Below, piece after piece: positions 25,681 to 35,951 of a DNA stretch of 64,000 nt. This DNA comes from Nematostella vectensis (Eukaryota; Cnidaria; Anthozoa; Actiniaria; Edwardsiidae). A program made the translations under genes and the position numbers. The notes beneath the pieces are model-generated. The model ran no database searches. It was not told where the DNA came from and saw only the letters and a program-made list of their open reading frames with translations. The first letter of the stretch is position 1; each line of letters opens with the position of its first letter. The stretch spans positions 434,001 through 498,000 of the forward strand of contig NC_064038.1 in the NCBI RefSeq assembly GCF_932526225.1, in the 5' to 3' direction.

Positions 25681-26103
25681 GTCACAATTTCTTTTGACAT
25701 TAATGCTGTCATTCTCATCATTACTACCAGGTTCTTGATTGCTTTGTGGGGTTCTAGTAGATTTTGCTGTTGGTTTCAACAAGCTTTCATTAAATGCTGA
25801 ACAGATTTCTGCAATTTTTTCAGCAAGGTGAGGGGAACAGATTGGACACTGGTCTCCAGCTTCTTCTAAACAAAAATTGTGAAATGTGTGAAAACAGTTA
25901 AGGCGATTGACATTGGTTGTTGATAATTGCGTGCAGTTTTTGTAGTCACAGATTAATTTAGGATCAGGTATTGTGGAAGGGTCTTCTTTTACAAATGAGT
26001 AGCCAAGGGGCATTGCTTTTGAAGTAATGGTGGTGTCAAAGGAAGGAAGAAAAAACTTCATGTCTCCTTTAGGCTGCCCTCTTGCATTTGTTTCTTGTGG
26101 AAC
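25630..26103 (-). CDS. Exon g, first part: RING-H2-like finger
   Basis: Acceptor CATTTAAG|GTTCC, phase 0. About 75-105 residues in lies C-X4-C-X12-C-X-H-X2-H-X2-C-X7-C-X2-C (CDYKNC, then CFHTFHNFC, then CPIC). This fits the RING-H2 ligand series apart from the X4 spacing of the first pair. RING-H2 fingers usually recruit E2 enzymes, so a ubiquitin-ligase role would be the family inference. This frame stops at 25630-25632; the real exon seems to continue in another frame after a one-base loss near 25671-25684. Confidence 0.68.
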   Translation of the reverse strand, partial: VPQETNARGQPKGDMKFFLPSFDTTITSKAMPLGYSFVKEDPSTIPDPKLICDYKNCTQLSTTNVNRLNCFHTFHNFCLEEAGDQCPICSPHLAEKIAEICSAFNESLLKPTAKSTRTPQSNQEPGSNDENDSINVKRNCDLNTMTLHNGNPTLTGS

Positions 26104-26282
26104 CTTAAATGTAAAAAAAATAGACACAATTGTTAGTCATGAAAAAGAAAATAAGTTGAGGCTATGATCAAGTGCTCGACTAATCATTATTATTACTTCC
26201 CTGCATAAAAAAACATTGTTCAGGCACTGCACTGCACCAAGGTAATAAAAATTACTTATGGATGGATGGATGTCTGCTATAC

Positions 26283-27262
26283 CTGCTTTGCTTTTCCCAG
26301 ATTTTGACCAACTTGCTTGATGATTTTCAGTAATGCATCAGCAGCTGTACCAGTCACCAAACTTAGGTCTTTTTCAGAATAACCTCTACTGTATGGTGTT
26401 GTTAAATAGTTATGAAAGAGCTGTTCTGTCTTTGATGCAGCAAATGACAGGGCTTTGTCCCTAATTTGACTAGCACTGTCATAACTTGAAATGAAGCTGC
26501 GTAGCACACTATGCCAGATTTCAACTTTCTTTTCAGTTATTAGAGCCATCCATTTCTTTTTAAGTTCATGGTACTGTGAAAAATGTTGTTTGTGAAAAGA
26601 AAAGTCACTAAGCATCGAGAGTGTTGATCTGTCATAATGATGCCTTTTCCAGATTATAAACAGTAGAGATAACTTTAACATCATTGTTATATATGATTCC
26701 ATGTCTCCAGACCTGAATGTAACAGGATAGTGGAAGAATGATATGGGAACTACCTCATCTAAAAGAAACAGAATGGAAGCATACTCTATGTCTTTGCAGA
26801 GCTTGAATTTTAGTAGAACTTTATCACGTAATTTGCCCCACGCCAGAAAAACAGCAGTTATTACCAGGCTGACGCAAAAAGGCTTTGGCTTGTTGGGTAA
26901 GTCAGATCCAAATGTCTCTTTGTACACTTTTTTAAATAAGAAGTCATAAATTGTTACAACATCTTCTTGTAGATTCAGGAAAACATGAAATGGGCCCTGC
27001 TCTGGGATGACTGATAGGAAACTGGCATCTGCATTGACTTCTTGAGCAATGAGTTTCTTTTGATAAAACCAAGTTGGCCAGTCCCCGGGTGCTGGTACTA
27101 CAAATTTTTTTCAAGTAATGTTCCAGTTGTGGACAGCACAGGAATATGTGATCAATGGCTGATTTATAGTCCTCCATACTTTTCAAAGATTGCTCAAACT
27201 CATCTATTAAATTAGTAGACTCAAGGGTACAGAGCTCATCGTGCGACAACCCAGAATAGACC
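26283..27262 (-). CDS. Exon f, long conserved-looking exon with frameshift
   Basis: Acceptor TTTGTAG|GGTC completes the phase-2 codon and donor AAGCAG|GTATAG is phase 0. The frame runs to HYLKK, then must shift at the T7 run 27105-27111 (A7 on the coding strand) to continue as FVVPAPGDWPTWFYQKK. The exon is 980 nt, exactly one base more than its phases allow. Motifs such as PEQGPFHVFLN, FLLDEVVPISF and WKRHHYD recall a family of uncharacterised invertebrate proteins I have seen only as hypothetical, so the assignment is tentative. Confidence 0.68.
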
Positions 27263-27581
27263 CTACAAAAAAAGAAAAAAATGATAATTTGGCATATTTA
27301 ATGTTCCATATTTGTTTTTGTTTTTATTTTACTCTACTCCTTTTTTTGTAATAGCACTCACTAAACAAAAGTAAAATTGATATTAATCATTATGTATATG
27401 GCTTTCACAAACTAATGTAAGAGGTACATATTTATTGGGTGGTAGGTCCATATAGGGGAATAAAGTATTGTGCCTGGAAAAATATTTAGGAAGTGTCAAC
27501 ATTTTTTAAGAAGAGAAAACAGTATTTTTTCTTATATGGATTGCTGACCTTTAAATAACTACATTAAAATCCATAGAATAC

Positions 27582-27916
27582 CTTAATTCCTTTAGTTGTT
27601 GTTGGATGTATTTTGGTGAAATGCATTGGTGATTTGTTTCCAAGTACATTCTTGATAACACTGGTCTTTGAAACAACTCTTTTATGTAGTCTAGAACAAT
27701 TCCTCCTCTGCAAATTTTATTTTTATTCCCTATCTTCACAATCACTCGGCTGTGTCTTGTATCTCTTGTAGGAATAGGAACAGCAGGAATTGAAGGATGG
27801 ATGTCCAGTAGGCCACTAGCCATGTGCGTAGCTAATGATAGCTTCAGATTTGTTGGTAGTCTAACAGTCAAAATATTATGGAAGTCATCCAACAGTTGTA
27901 CAATTAGGAATCCTTT
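27582..27916 (-). CDS. Exon e
   Basis: Acceptor ATTTTCAG|AAAGG is phase 0 and donor ATTAAG|GTATTC is phase 2. About 112 residues: KGFLIVQLLDDFHNILTVRL, then RHSRVIVKIGNKNK and a C-terminal stretch ending QQQLKELR. No domain recognised. Confidence 0.65.
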
Positions 27917-28061
27917 CTGAAAATTTTAAAGAAAGTTAAGCATCAGTTATCCCACTGGCTTGTTTAAATTGAAATGGTTCTTGCTTATTCTCAAGTATTG
28001 TTCTTATTATTCTCTTATTCACTATTTACTAAAATAAAAATTTGTACCACACTAATCTCAC

Positions 28062-28254
28062 CTCTGTTGCCAGGATAACCTTTCTCATCAGTATGTCTGG
28101 ATATTTTGTTATTAGTGCTTTCTTGTGAGAATCAATATTTCTAGGACTTGTACTGAAACCAAGTATCCTTCCTGAATTGATTGCTATCCTAGAAGCACCA
28201 TGATGTTGTAGGAATAGCCCTTCATCCTTTTGTAGGGTGGAAGTTTTCTGAGAC
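28062..28254 (-). CDS. Exon d
   Basis: Runs from acceptor TTTTACCAG|GTCTC to donor AACAGAG|GTGAG, ending in phase 0. Encodes about 64 residues including LFLQHHGASRIAINSGR and KALITKYPDILMRKVILATE. Length and phases fit exactly between exons c and e. Confidence 0.65.
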
Positions 28255-28488
28255 CTGGTAAAATAAATTTGTGTCATTTAAAAAAGAACAAAACACTAGT
28301 GTTCTGGTGCAGCTTGTATACATTGAATTATAGTATAAAGCATGATATTGAACGTACCTAGGCCCAATTATGAAACTGGAGCAGATAGAAAGGGGGAGCT
28401 TATTACAAAATTTAGCCTCTAGAGGGATTTTAGAAAGGAAAGTAATTGGAGGTTAGGGAGGTGGGTCTTAATGGAGCATTTAGGGTAC

Positions 28489-28810
28489 CTGAAATATGCC
28501 AGTGTGTGAAGGAGAACAACAGTTCTTTGCTCCTGTACAGCTTGATGTTCATCTGAGAGTCTGGAGTCCTCCCTTGTTATTGAACTTAAAAGCATTTCAA
28601 ACAGACCTGGAGAGTGTTTTTGTGTGAACGCTTTCATTGCTGCTGGCTCATATAATGGAGCTTCACTACTGAGGGCATGATGGTATAGAGTCATCTGAAA
28701 TTGTTGCACTAGTTGGCCCAGTGAATTACCTGTTGATAGCAATGACAATAAATTATTGAATAAATTATTCACAGTTTTAGTTGGGCTTGATCCATCACTG
28801 GGGTTGAACA
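28489..28810 (-). CDS. Exon c
   Basis: About 107 codons. Acceptor GCTGATCAG|TG continues the phase-1 codon as GTG, and donor TTTCAG|GTACCC ends in phase 2. It includes NNLFNNLLSLLSTGNSLGQL and RTVVLLHTLAYFR. Leucine-rich and probably helical; function unknown. Confidence 0.65.
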
Positions 28811-28891
28811 CTGATCAGCCACATCGGTGCTGATCGATAAAGCTATTATAAATATTAGAGCATGCAGATATATTCGATCATACAGCTGTAC

Positions 28892-29177
28892 CTTTATCCA
28901 ATTCATCCAATTCTTTGATTGTTGTCTTTATTTGGTCCCATACTTGACTATCCATTAACACGTTGCCATTTGGGGCAATTTTGATGGTACCTAGGGGAGT
29001 TTGCAGCTCTTTCCATGTTTCCAGGAGATGAATGTCACATATGTCTGCTAGAGCTTCAAGTCTTGAAAACAGCCTTCCAAATTGTTGCTTTGTTTGATCC
29101 AGTTGGGATATGGTAGGTGCTGACATAGATATATCTTGCATACTTTCATGGAGGTGTAGAATAGGGGATCCCGTAAT
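28892..29177 (-). CDS. Exon b, helical segment
   Basis: About 95 codons from ITGSPILHLHESMQ to IKELDELDK. The acceptor is TAAATTTCAG and the donor AAAG|GTACAG, phase 1. The pattern of leucines with charged residues (FGRLFSRLEALADI) suggests helices. No motif is recognised. Confidence 0.65.
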
Positions 29178-29741
29178 CTGAAATTTACAAAACAGTCAAA
29201 ATGGAAAACAAAATAAGAATAAACAAACTATCTAAAATAAATAACAATAATTAGCAAAATGTATCACCTTTTGGGGTGCAGGTTTTCTGTTGTGGGTGGG
29301 TCAAATGGGGAGGGGTCATACCTGTTTTCTAAATTATTGTTAAGGGGGAGTCAAAGGTTTTCTATTAGATATTAGGGGAGGGTCCAAAGATATTTCTGAA
29401 AAATTGCCTTAAATATCCCAGCCCACCCCAGCTCCTCAATAATAAAATGTTTCTTGTCTTATTCTATTCCACCTATTCTAAATTAAGGAATTCCTTTCAT
29501 TCTCTCATAGAAAATTAATATTTTTATATGAATTGGCTTGGTGGAAAAAAACTTGTCAAAAAGCTTATTTGTCAGAATTTTTACAAATTGTAAAAAAAAA
29601 TATTTCTTTTTCAACAAATGCAAAAATATTGTTTGCACTACTACTTCTCTAAAATTGATAAAGTATTTTTTCCCACAAAAACAAAAAAAAGGCTGAACTT
29701 TATAGATAATTTGTGTGTTTAGAATGTACAAATAAACAAAC

Positions 29742-29795
29742 CTTTTGTAGTTGTTGTTCTGTGCTGATGGCGGATGTACTACTATTTGCTTTTTC
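29742..29795 (-). CDS. Exon a, 18 codons, beside LINE tail
   Basis: Reads EKANSSTSAISTEQQLQK between acceptor TGTTGTTAG and donor AAAAG|GTTTG. It is phase 0 at both ends, which fits the next exon. The acceptor AG directly touches the (TTG)n tail of the LINE, so the original intron end has been replaced or closely approached by the insertion. A short polar exon like this is supported mainly by phase and junctions. Confidence 0.5.
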
Positions 29796-29798
29796 CTA

Positions 29799-30540
29799 AC
29801 AACACAACAACAACAACAACATATTTATTAGCACCCTCTATTATACAGATATTACTTATTAAATAAGAAAAGGAGAAAAATAATTATAATTTTTATAATT
29901 GGGCACCAGCCGCATTAAGAAATAGCATAGCTAATCGAGCTTAAGCGGCTAGGTCAAGCGGAGAATTGCATGGGTAAACAACATGATACATCAATATAAT
30001 ATCAATACAAACAGAAACGAAAAACAGACGACAATAGATGCACGCACAAGAACAAAACACGCACAAGCAAGGGGAGGTCGATTATAGGGATCATTTATAT
30101 ATAGGAGAGAATCTTAAGTTTGTAAATTACAACAATAATAGAGTTAGCTTTTGTAACGATCTAAAAGAGAGCTGATCATTAGTGTCTTGAAACTGGAGCG
30201 AGATTCAGATTTATAATCATCCTGAATATCGTTCCAGATTTTTACACCAAGAAAGCGAATATTAAATTTGCCATAGTTTGTGCGTATCTTAGGCAGGTAA
30301 TAAGTCTTCCTACTAGCAAGTCTTGTATTATATTGATGTATCCTGTTAATATTTGTGAAAAATGATTTGAAGACAGATGGCAAATGATCTGAGTGGAAGT
30401 CATACATAAACAGTGCATTGTTAAGATAGATTATGTCATGAAGTTTGAGGAGACTAAGTTGGTAGAATAATGGATTTGAAGGGGTCCTAAAATCAGAAAA
30501 AGTTAATATTCTAATTGCCCTTTTCTGAAGTATAAAAAGG
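29799..30540 (-). mobile_element. LINE 3' end (L2/CR1-like), partial
   Basis: Minus-strand frame open from the gap edge (about 30539) to a stop at 30144-30146. It reads as the C-terminus of a non-LTR reverse transcriptase: FILQKRAIRILTF, PLFYQLSLLKLHDI, HQYNTRLASRKTYYLPKIRT and FRSLGVK-type FLGVKIWNDIQ. Then come about 320 bp of 3' UTR with a stem-loop (29908-29919 with 29939-29950) and a (TTG)n tail at 29799-29821, a short microsatellite tail as in L2/CR1 elements. The 5' part is lost in the gap. It lies in the same orientation as the broken gene. Confidence 0.82.
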
Positions 30541-30740
30541 NNNNNNNNNNNNNNNNNNNNNNNNNNNNNNNNNNNNNNNNNNNNNNNNNNNNNNNNNNNN
30601 NNNNNNNNNNNNNNNNNNNNNNNNNNNNNNNNNNNNNNNNNNNNNNNNNNNNNNNNNNNNNNNNNNNNNNNNNNNNNNNNNNNNNNNNNNNNNNNNNNNN
30701 NNNNNNNNNNNNNNNNNNNNNNNNNNNNNNNNNNNNNNNN
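30541..30740. other. Assembly gap, exactly 200 N
   Basis: A run of exactly 200 N, a round placeholder length, so the true distance is unknown. It separates the LINE fragment from the telomere array. Confidence 0.99.
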
Positions 30741-31610
30741 TAACCCTAACCCTAACCCTAACCCTAACCCTAACCCTAACCCTAACCCTAACCCTAACCC
30801 TAACCCTAACCCTAACCCTAACCCTAACCCTAACCCTAACCCTAACCCTAACCCTAACCCTAACCCTAACCCTAACCCTAACCCTAACCCTAACCCTAAC
30901 CCTAACCCTAACCCTAACCCTAACCCTAACCCTAACCCTAACCCTAACCCTAACCCTAACCCTAACCCTAACCCTAACCCTAACCCTAACCCTAACCCTA
31001 ACCCTAACCCTAACCCTAACCCTAACCCTAACCCTAACCCTAACCCTAACCCTAACCCTAACCCTAACCCTAACCCTAACCCTAACCCTAACCCTAACCC
31101 TAACCCTAACCCTAACCCTAACCCTAACCCTAACCCTAACCCTAACCCTAACCCTAACCCTAACCCTAACCCTAACCCTAACCCTAACCCTAACCCTAAC
31201 CCTAACCCTAACCCTAACCCTAACCCTAACCCTAACCCTAACCCTAACCCTAACCCTAACCCTAACCCTAACCCTAACCCTAACCCTAACCCTAACCCTA
31301 ACCCTAACCCTAACCCTAACCCTAACCCTAACCCTAACCCTAACCCTAACCCTAACCCTAACCCTAACCCTAACCCTAACCCTAACCCTAACCCTAACCC
31401 TAACCCTAACCCTAACCCTAACCCTAACCCTAACCCTAACCCTAACCCTAACCCTAACCCTAACCCTAACCCTAACCCTAACCCTAACCCTAACCCTAAC
31501 CCTAACCCTAACCCTAACCCTAACCCTAACCCTAACCCTAACCCTAACCCTAACCCTAACCCTAACCCTAACCCTAACCCTAACCCTAACCCTAACCCTA
31601 ACCCTAACCT
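30741..31610 (+). repeat. Telomere array (CCCTAA)n, chromosome left end
   Basis: About 145 perfect copies of CCCTAA with no variant seen over about 870 bp. The C-rich strand reads 5' to 3' away from the gap, which is the orientation of a left chromosome end whose G-rich overhang would lie inside the gap. Interstitial telomeric arrays normally contain degenerate units, and none are present here. Confidence 0.95.
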
Positions 31611-31875
31611 GTGAAAGATCTATCATAGTCAAAGGGTAGTACTCGAAGAGTACTTGCTTAACCTCGCTCCCCAGGTCTTAACCCTGACCTTTTGACCGGC
31701 GAATCTGACTTCACCCTTCATACCCCATACTTCTCTTGTACCACATAGGGGACCTAAATATGAGATTAACTATAAAGATAGAATATTTCTTAATTTTTGT
31801 TCGATCTGGACAAATGAGGTATCGTTGGATTCATTAGGTCGAGTACATTACAACCATGTTGTTTGTTTTGAGATT

Positions 31876-31888
31876 TGACCTTTGACCT
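31876..31888 (-). promoter_or_regulatory. DR1-like nuclear receptor element
   Basis: TGACCTTTGACCT is the exact reverse complement of AGGTCA-A-AGGTCA, the DR1 consensus bound by RXR and HNF4-type receptors. Binding here is not shown. Confidence 0.35.
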
Positions 31889-32031
31889 GTTTTTTATTAA
31901 GGTTTCAATTTTTAAGGGTTTTTACCAAAATTTTGTGTCGCTAATAAGTTTTGAACGCGACAAGCTATTAACAAGCGGTAAACAATATGTGAAAGTGCTT
32001 GTCAAGATCTATCCAACGGTGTATTGCACTT

Positions 32032-32044
32032 TGACCTTTGACCT
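32032..32044 (-). promoter_or_regulatory. Second DR1-like element
   Basis: Identical TGACCTTTGACCT, 156 bp from the first and in the same orientation. Both are followed by TGTTTT, so they probably derive from one duplicated phrase. Confidence 0.35.
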
Positions 32045-32754
32045 GTTTTGAAGGAGTTATGATTTTTTCAAAAAAAAAATTTGACTTTTTTAAAAAAATC
32101 ATAGAATTGTCGCAAAGATAGCTGTGAGCTTCAAATGTGCGGAAGATGAACAACAATATAATGAACTTTATTGTACTAGAACAACGTTTGAATATCTTGA
32201 GAATTCTGGCCTTGGTAACCACCCAAAGTTGGTACCATGTTCCATATTTTAGGCCATTTTTTCGACCCCTTAAATTCAACCAAATCGACTCAAACTTGGT
32301 CAGCGGCATTCTTTTAGCATGACTAACAATATCCCCGAAGGATTTTTTAAAATATTTTTTTTTGGCGATTTTAGAAAACAAAAAAAAGTATTGCGCAATA
32401 TATGCAAATTAGGTATTTTTGAACTCAGAAAAATCCGGGCAACAATAATATGTAATCGGTTTTTCCATATCTATTTTCCTTGACGTTTTATAAGCTAACG
32501 TCTGTTTGCTTACTTTGATCTCAAATTGTTCCAGGTATGTTGGTTCTGTTAATTTTCCCTTTCAGCACAGTAAGTTTGAGCGAAATCGGTTGAAATCTGA
32601 CTGATTTAGGGAAAAAAATTCTAAAAAATCACCGTTTCTATGGAAACATCCGAAAGTTGGTACGTGTTGTCTAGTCGTTATGCGCCACACGCACACTAAG
32701 TTTGGTAGAATTTGCATTTATATTGACAAAGTTACAGAAAGTCGTTTTTTTCAA

Positions 32755-34040
32755 CTTTTGGTGACTTGTAACACCATTAAATATTCGTCTGTTTTCCATC
32801 CTGTCGGACTAACTGTTGTAGCCCAGCCGAGCGTCTATCCACCCATCTAGTTAGTTTTGGGATTGAGTCACTTTGCATTGATATATACTCTTTTGAAATT
32901 GAGTCCGGTGCCTACTTTGGACCACCATAACTTTGTAACCACGCATTCAAATGACAAACACTTTGGTGAGTTGCGAGACCTATCAACATACTATAGAACT
33001 GTAATAGAGCGCACTTGCGCCAAGCAAAAGTACGTCTGCTACAAACGCTGAAACTTCCAAAAAAATCACTTTTTTCATTTTCACCTTGATTTACCTTGCT
33101 GAACCTTCTAAAGCTTTTATTCAATTCCTTCAATCTTCTAGTATGTTAGTAAGACATGTCTCAGCTATCTGCAAATGATCAGTGATTTCAAAAAAACATT
33201 TTTAACAAGAAGTTATAAGGCCTTAAACTTTGAAAAAATGACCCATTTTCATCTTCGTCAAAAATCATCCGATCGCTTTGAAACTCATACACTGGTTAGA
33301 CACTAGCAAGAGTGATATACAACCAAAATATGAGATAAATGTTAGGGGAAAAAATTTTGAGATTTTTAGGTTGAAAGGTTTTGTCTTTTAAAAAAATCTG
33401 GGAAATAGCAAATCAAAAACTGTCGATGCGGTGTGCATTGACAGCTCTAGTACTCTCTGTCCACCAAGTTTCGTTGCTTTACTCTTTAAATTAACGGAGT
33501 TATTAATTTTTTTGTAGTTTTTACCCCCAAACCCTAGGGTATCGCTTACTCGAGTTTCCGTGACGTGTAACACCATTAAAAACGCGTTCTCCTTCAATCT
33601 TCACGGGAAACTTTTTGTAGCCCGGACGTTTCGGCCTACTCCCACATGGTTAGTTTGGGGACTTACCAACTTTTCTACGGAGATATTTTGATCCAAACAT
33701 GGATTTGCAGCCGAGTTTGGAGCCTCATAACTTTGTAACCAAGCCTTCAATTGGAAAACACATTGCAAGTGGTTGTAGTGTGATGACTGGTGTTTAGCAT
33801 ATTGGGAACCGTCTTTCAACTCAAGCTTTCATTTAGCTTAAAAAACGCTTTAAAAATGGCAAAGTTGTACCTTCTATAACTTTTTTGTTCAAAGATCAAA
33901 GGGCAAGCAGTCAACATATGTTATGTGTTGCACAGCTGTTTGTTGTGTCCTATAATATCACTTGATTTGGTCAAAGAACCAGGGAGTTATGGATTTTTAA
34001 GTGAAAATTTTACAAAAGTACCTACCTTCAAAAATCATCT
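32755..34040 (+). repeat. Diverged ~800 bp tandem duplication
   Basis: Landmarks recur 799-800 bp apart: TGTAACACCATTAAA at 32767 and 33566, TTGTAGCCC, and CATAACTTTGTAACCA at 32926 and 33726. Much of the sequence between them has diverged, so the duplication is old. No gene is seen. Confidence 0.65.
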
Positions 34041-34960
34041 ATTTAAGGTGACAAAATCGAATATTTTGTAGAACATATGTATAGGTGATTCGTAGAGAAC
34101 TCCTTGGGGTACATCACTATGTTGTTTGTTTTTAAATATATTTTAACCAAAAATCAAAAATCTAGTAAAAGTTAAGAGCTAAATATCTCTAAAACGTTGC
34201 CATGGAAACCAGGGAATTTTGTGCAAGCATCATTATCTTATGCCGGGCTATCTATCCTGTTAGTTTGGTGTAGATCGAGGTTGGTGCGACGAAGATACAG
34301 CGAGTTATATCTAGTAACTCACCACATACCTTGAAATAACCTTTATTTAAGGTGCCCCAACACGATACTTTGTAAAACGAATGTACTAGTGATTTGTTGC
34401 ACAGGTCTTGAACTATCGCACTGTGTTGTTAGTTTTTGAAAAAAATCATTTTTAAAATCACATACTTTGGCTAAGTTTAAGGTAGCACATCTCAGCAGCG
34501 TTACCATGGATACCCACAATTTGCACCTTGTCATGTAGGTCGTTGTCTCGTGTATACGCTGTGTAAGTATGGTGGTGATTGATGCAGGGCAACATTTTTT
34601 CCACCAACCCTAAACACCCCTCTATAGGGAAAACTACCACCAACCTTGAAATATCCACTACTTAAGGTGTCACAACAGGATATTTTGTAGAACAGATGTA
34701 TTGGTGATTTGTTGCAGAGACCTTGAGGTACCTCACTGTTTCATTTGTTTTTGAAAAGATGTCCACCAAATATGACAAACATTGGCTGAATTCAAGGTAA
34801 AATAGCTCAGCCGGGTTACCATGGAAACCAAAAATTGACACGACAAAATCGTTTCCATTTATTGGGCTATCAACCCTGATAGTTCGATTAAGTTTGTATT
34901 TAAATCAATTAAGATACAGCGATTCTTGTAGACCCATAAATAGTATGATTTTTAGGGAAA
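34041..34960 (+). repeat. Type B subtelomeric repeats, ~310 bp, three diverged copies
   Basis: Each copy opens with TTAAGGTG...ATATTTTGTAGAAC, then a GTGATTTGTTGCAGAG-like phrase and GTTTGTTTTTGAAA, and ends at an X-box-like palindrome. Copies begin near 34049, 34349 and 34663. Confidence 0.75.
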
Positions 34961-35191
34961 TTTTTGTGAAGTGCCTAGTCCGACACCCAAAATTTGAAAA
35001 TTCAGTGGTCACCATAGCAACACTCCACAACAGTGAATGACACGCCAAAACTCTTCTGAACTATTGGGCTATCACCTCTGGTAGTTTGGTTAAGTTTGTA
35101 TTCAATCCAACTAAGATACAGCGATTCTTGGAAGGTCAAAAATAGTATGATTTTTCATAAAATTTCCAGTCAATATACCCATAAAGTGGGT

Positions 35192-35513
35192 CTCCAAGAA
35201 TCGCCATAACTCCGTCGCATTATATGCGATCTAGACCAAACTGCAGGAAATGATAGCTGAATAGCTGCCAACGATTTAGAAGTGTCATTCATGGTTGTGG
35301 AGTGTTGCTATGGCAACCTGTGAAGGTTCAAACTCAGCCAAAACCGTATTTTTTTGGTATATCTTCACTTACTTTGAAAATTCACTGGTTACCATGGCAA
35401 CACTTCAGAACAGTGAATGACACGCCAAAACTCTTCTCAACTATTGGGCTATCACCTCTGGTGGTTTGGTTAAGTTTCGATATAATGCAACGAAGATACA
35501 TTGATTCTTGGAG
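35192..35513. repeat. Foldback 1 (322 bp inverted repeat)
   Basis: The arms are symmetric about 35352.5. CTCCAAGAATC at the left end mirrors GATTCTTGGAG at the right, and X-boxes 35304-35317 and 35388-35401 lie at mirror positions. Arms of about 130-160 bp are imperfect but alignable throughout. Confidence 0.85.
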
Positions 35514-35571
35514 GGTCATAAATGGTATGCTTTTTCATGAAATTTCCAGTCAATATACCCATTAAATGGGT

Positions 35572-35893
35572 CTCCAAGAATCGCCATAACTCGGTTGCAT
35601 TAGCTTCGATCTAGATCAAACTCCAGGAGGTGATAGATGAATAGCTGACAACGATTTTGGTGTGTCAGTCATGGTTGTGAGGTGTTGCTATGGCAACCTG
35701 TGAAGGCTCAAACTTACCCAAAAACCTTAATTTTTGGTACATTTACCCCTACTTTGAAAAATCAGTGGTCACCATAGCAACACTCCACAACAGTAAATGA
35801 CACGCCAAAACTCTTCTTAACTATTGGGCTATCACCTCTGGTGGTTTGGTTAAGTTTCGATATAATGCGACGAAGATACATCGATTCTTGGAG
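35572..35893. repeat. Foldback 2
   Basis: Symmetric about 35732.5. The mirrored pairs are the terminal CTCCAAGAATCG/CGATTCTTGGAG and the X-boxes at 35684-35697 and 35768-35781. Confidence 0.85.
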
Positions 35894-35951
35894 GGTCATA
35901 AATGGTATGCTTTTTCATGAAATTTCCAGTCAACATACCCATAAAGTGGGT

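Larger units (their letters stand above)
24890..29795 (-). pseudogene. Disrupted multi-exon gene, RING-like plus papain-like domain
   Basis: Seven exons can be joined on the minus strand with GT-AG junctions and compatible phases: 29795-29742, 29177-28892, 28810-28489, 28254-28062, 27916-27582, 27262-26283 and 26103-24890. Together they give about 1,125 codons. The first visible exon begins at a splice acceptor, so the 5' end is missing, presumably beyond the LINE or in the gap. The order is an unrecognised N-terminal half, a long conserved-looking exon (GDWPTWFYQKK, FLLDEVVPI, KRHHYD), a RING-H2-like finger and a C-terminal Cys/His domain. Lesions are an extra base in T7 at 27105-27111, a missing base near 25671-25684 and a TGA at 25097-25099. 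I do not recognise the family with certainty. Intact splicing with three lesions suggests a young pseudogene; sequencing error could explain the homopolymer indel only. Confidence 0.72.
31611..32754. other. Telomere-proximal AT-rich DNA, no gene
   Basis: Directly follows the last CCCTAA unit. No coding signal. It contains two DR1-like elements and degenerate forms of a recurring phrase (AAGTTTG... about 40 bp ... GAGTTAT) that reappears throughout the subtelomere. Confidence 0.7.

Noticed and set aside
29483-29731. 82-codon frame in the intron between exons a and b
   Set aside because: Phe/Lys-rich translation of AT-rich intron DNA. It conflicts with the well-phased splice pattern on the same strand.
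30741-31610. Ancient interstitial telomere from a chromosome fusion
   Set aside because: No degenerate units and no opposite TTAGGG partner across the gap; a live chromosome end is the simpler reading.
30511-31632. 373-codon minus-strand frame of alternating Arg-Val
   Set aside because: It is only the translation of the telomere array and the N run.
31968-34658. Several 61-137 codon frames in the telomere-proximal DNA
   Set aside because: AT-rich composition, no motif, overlapping frames on both strands and old repeat landmarks running through them.
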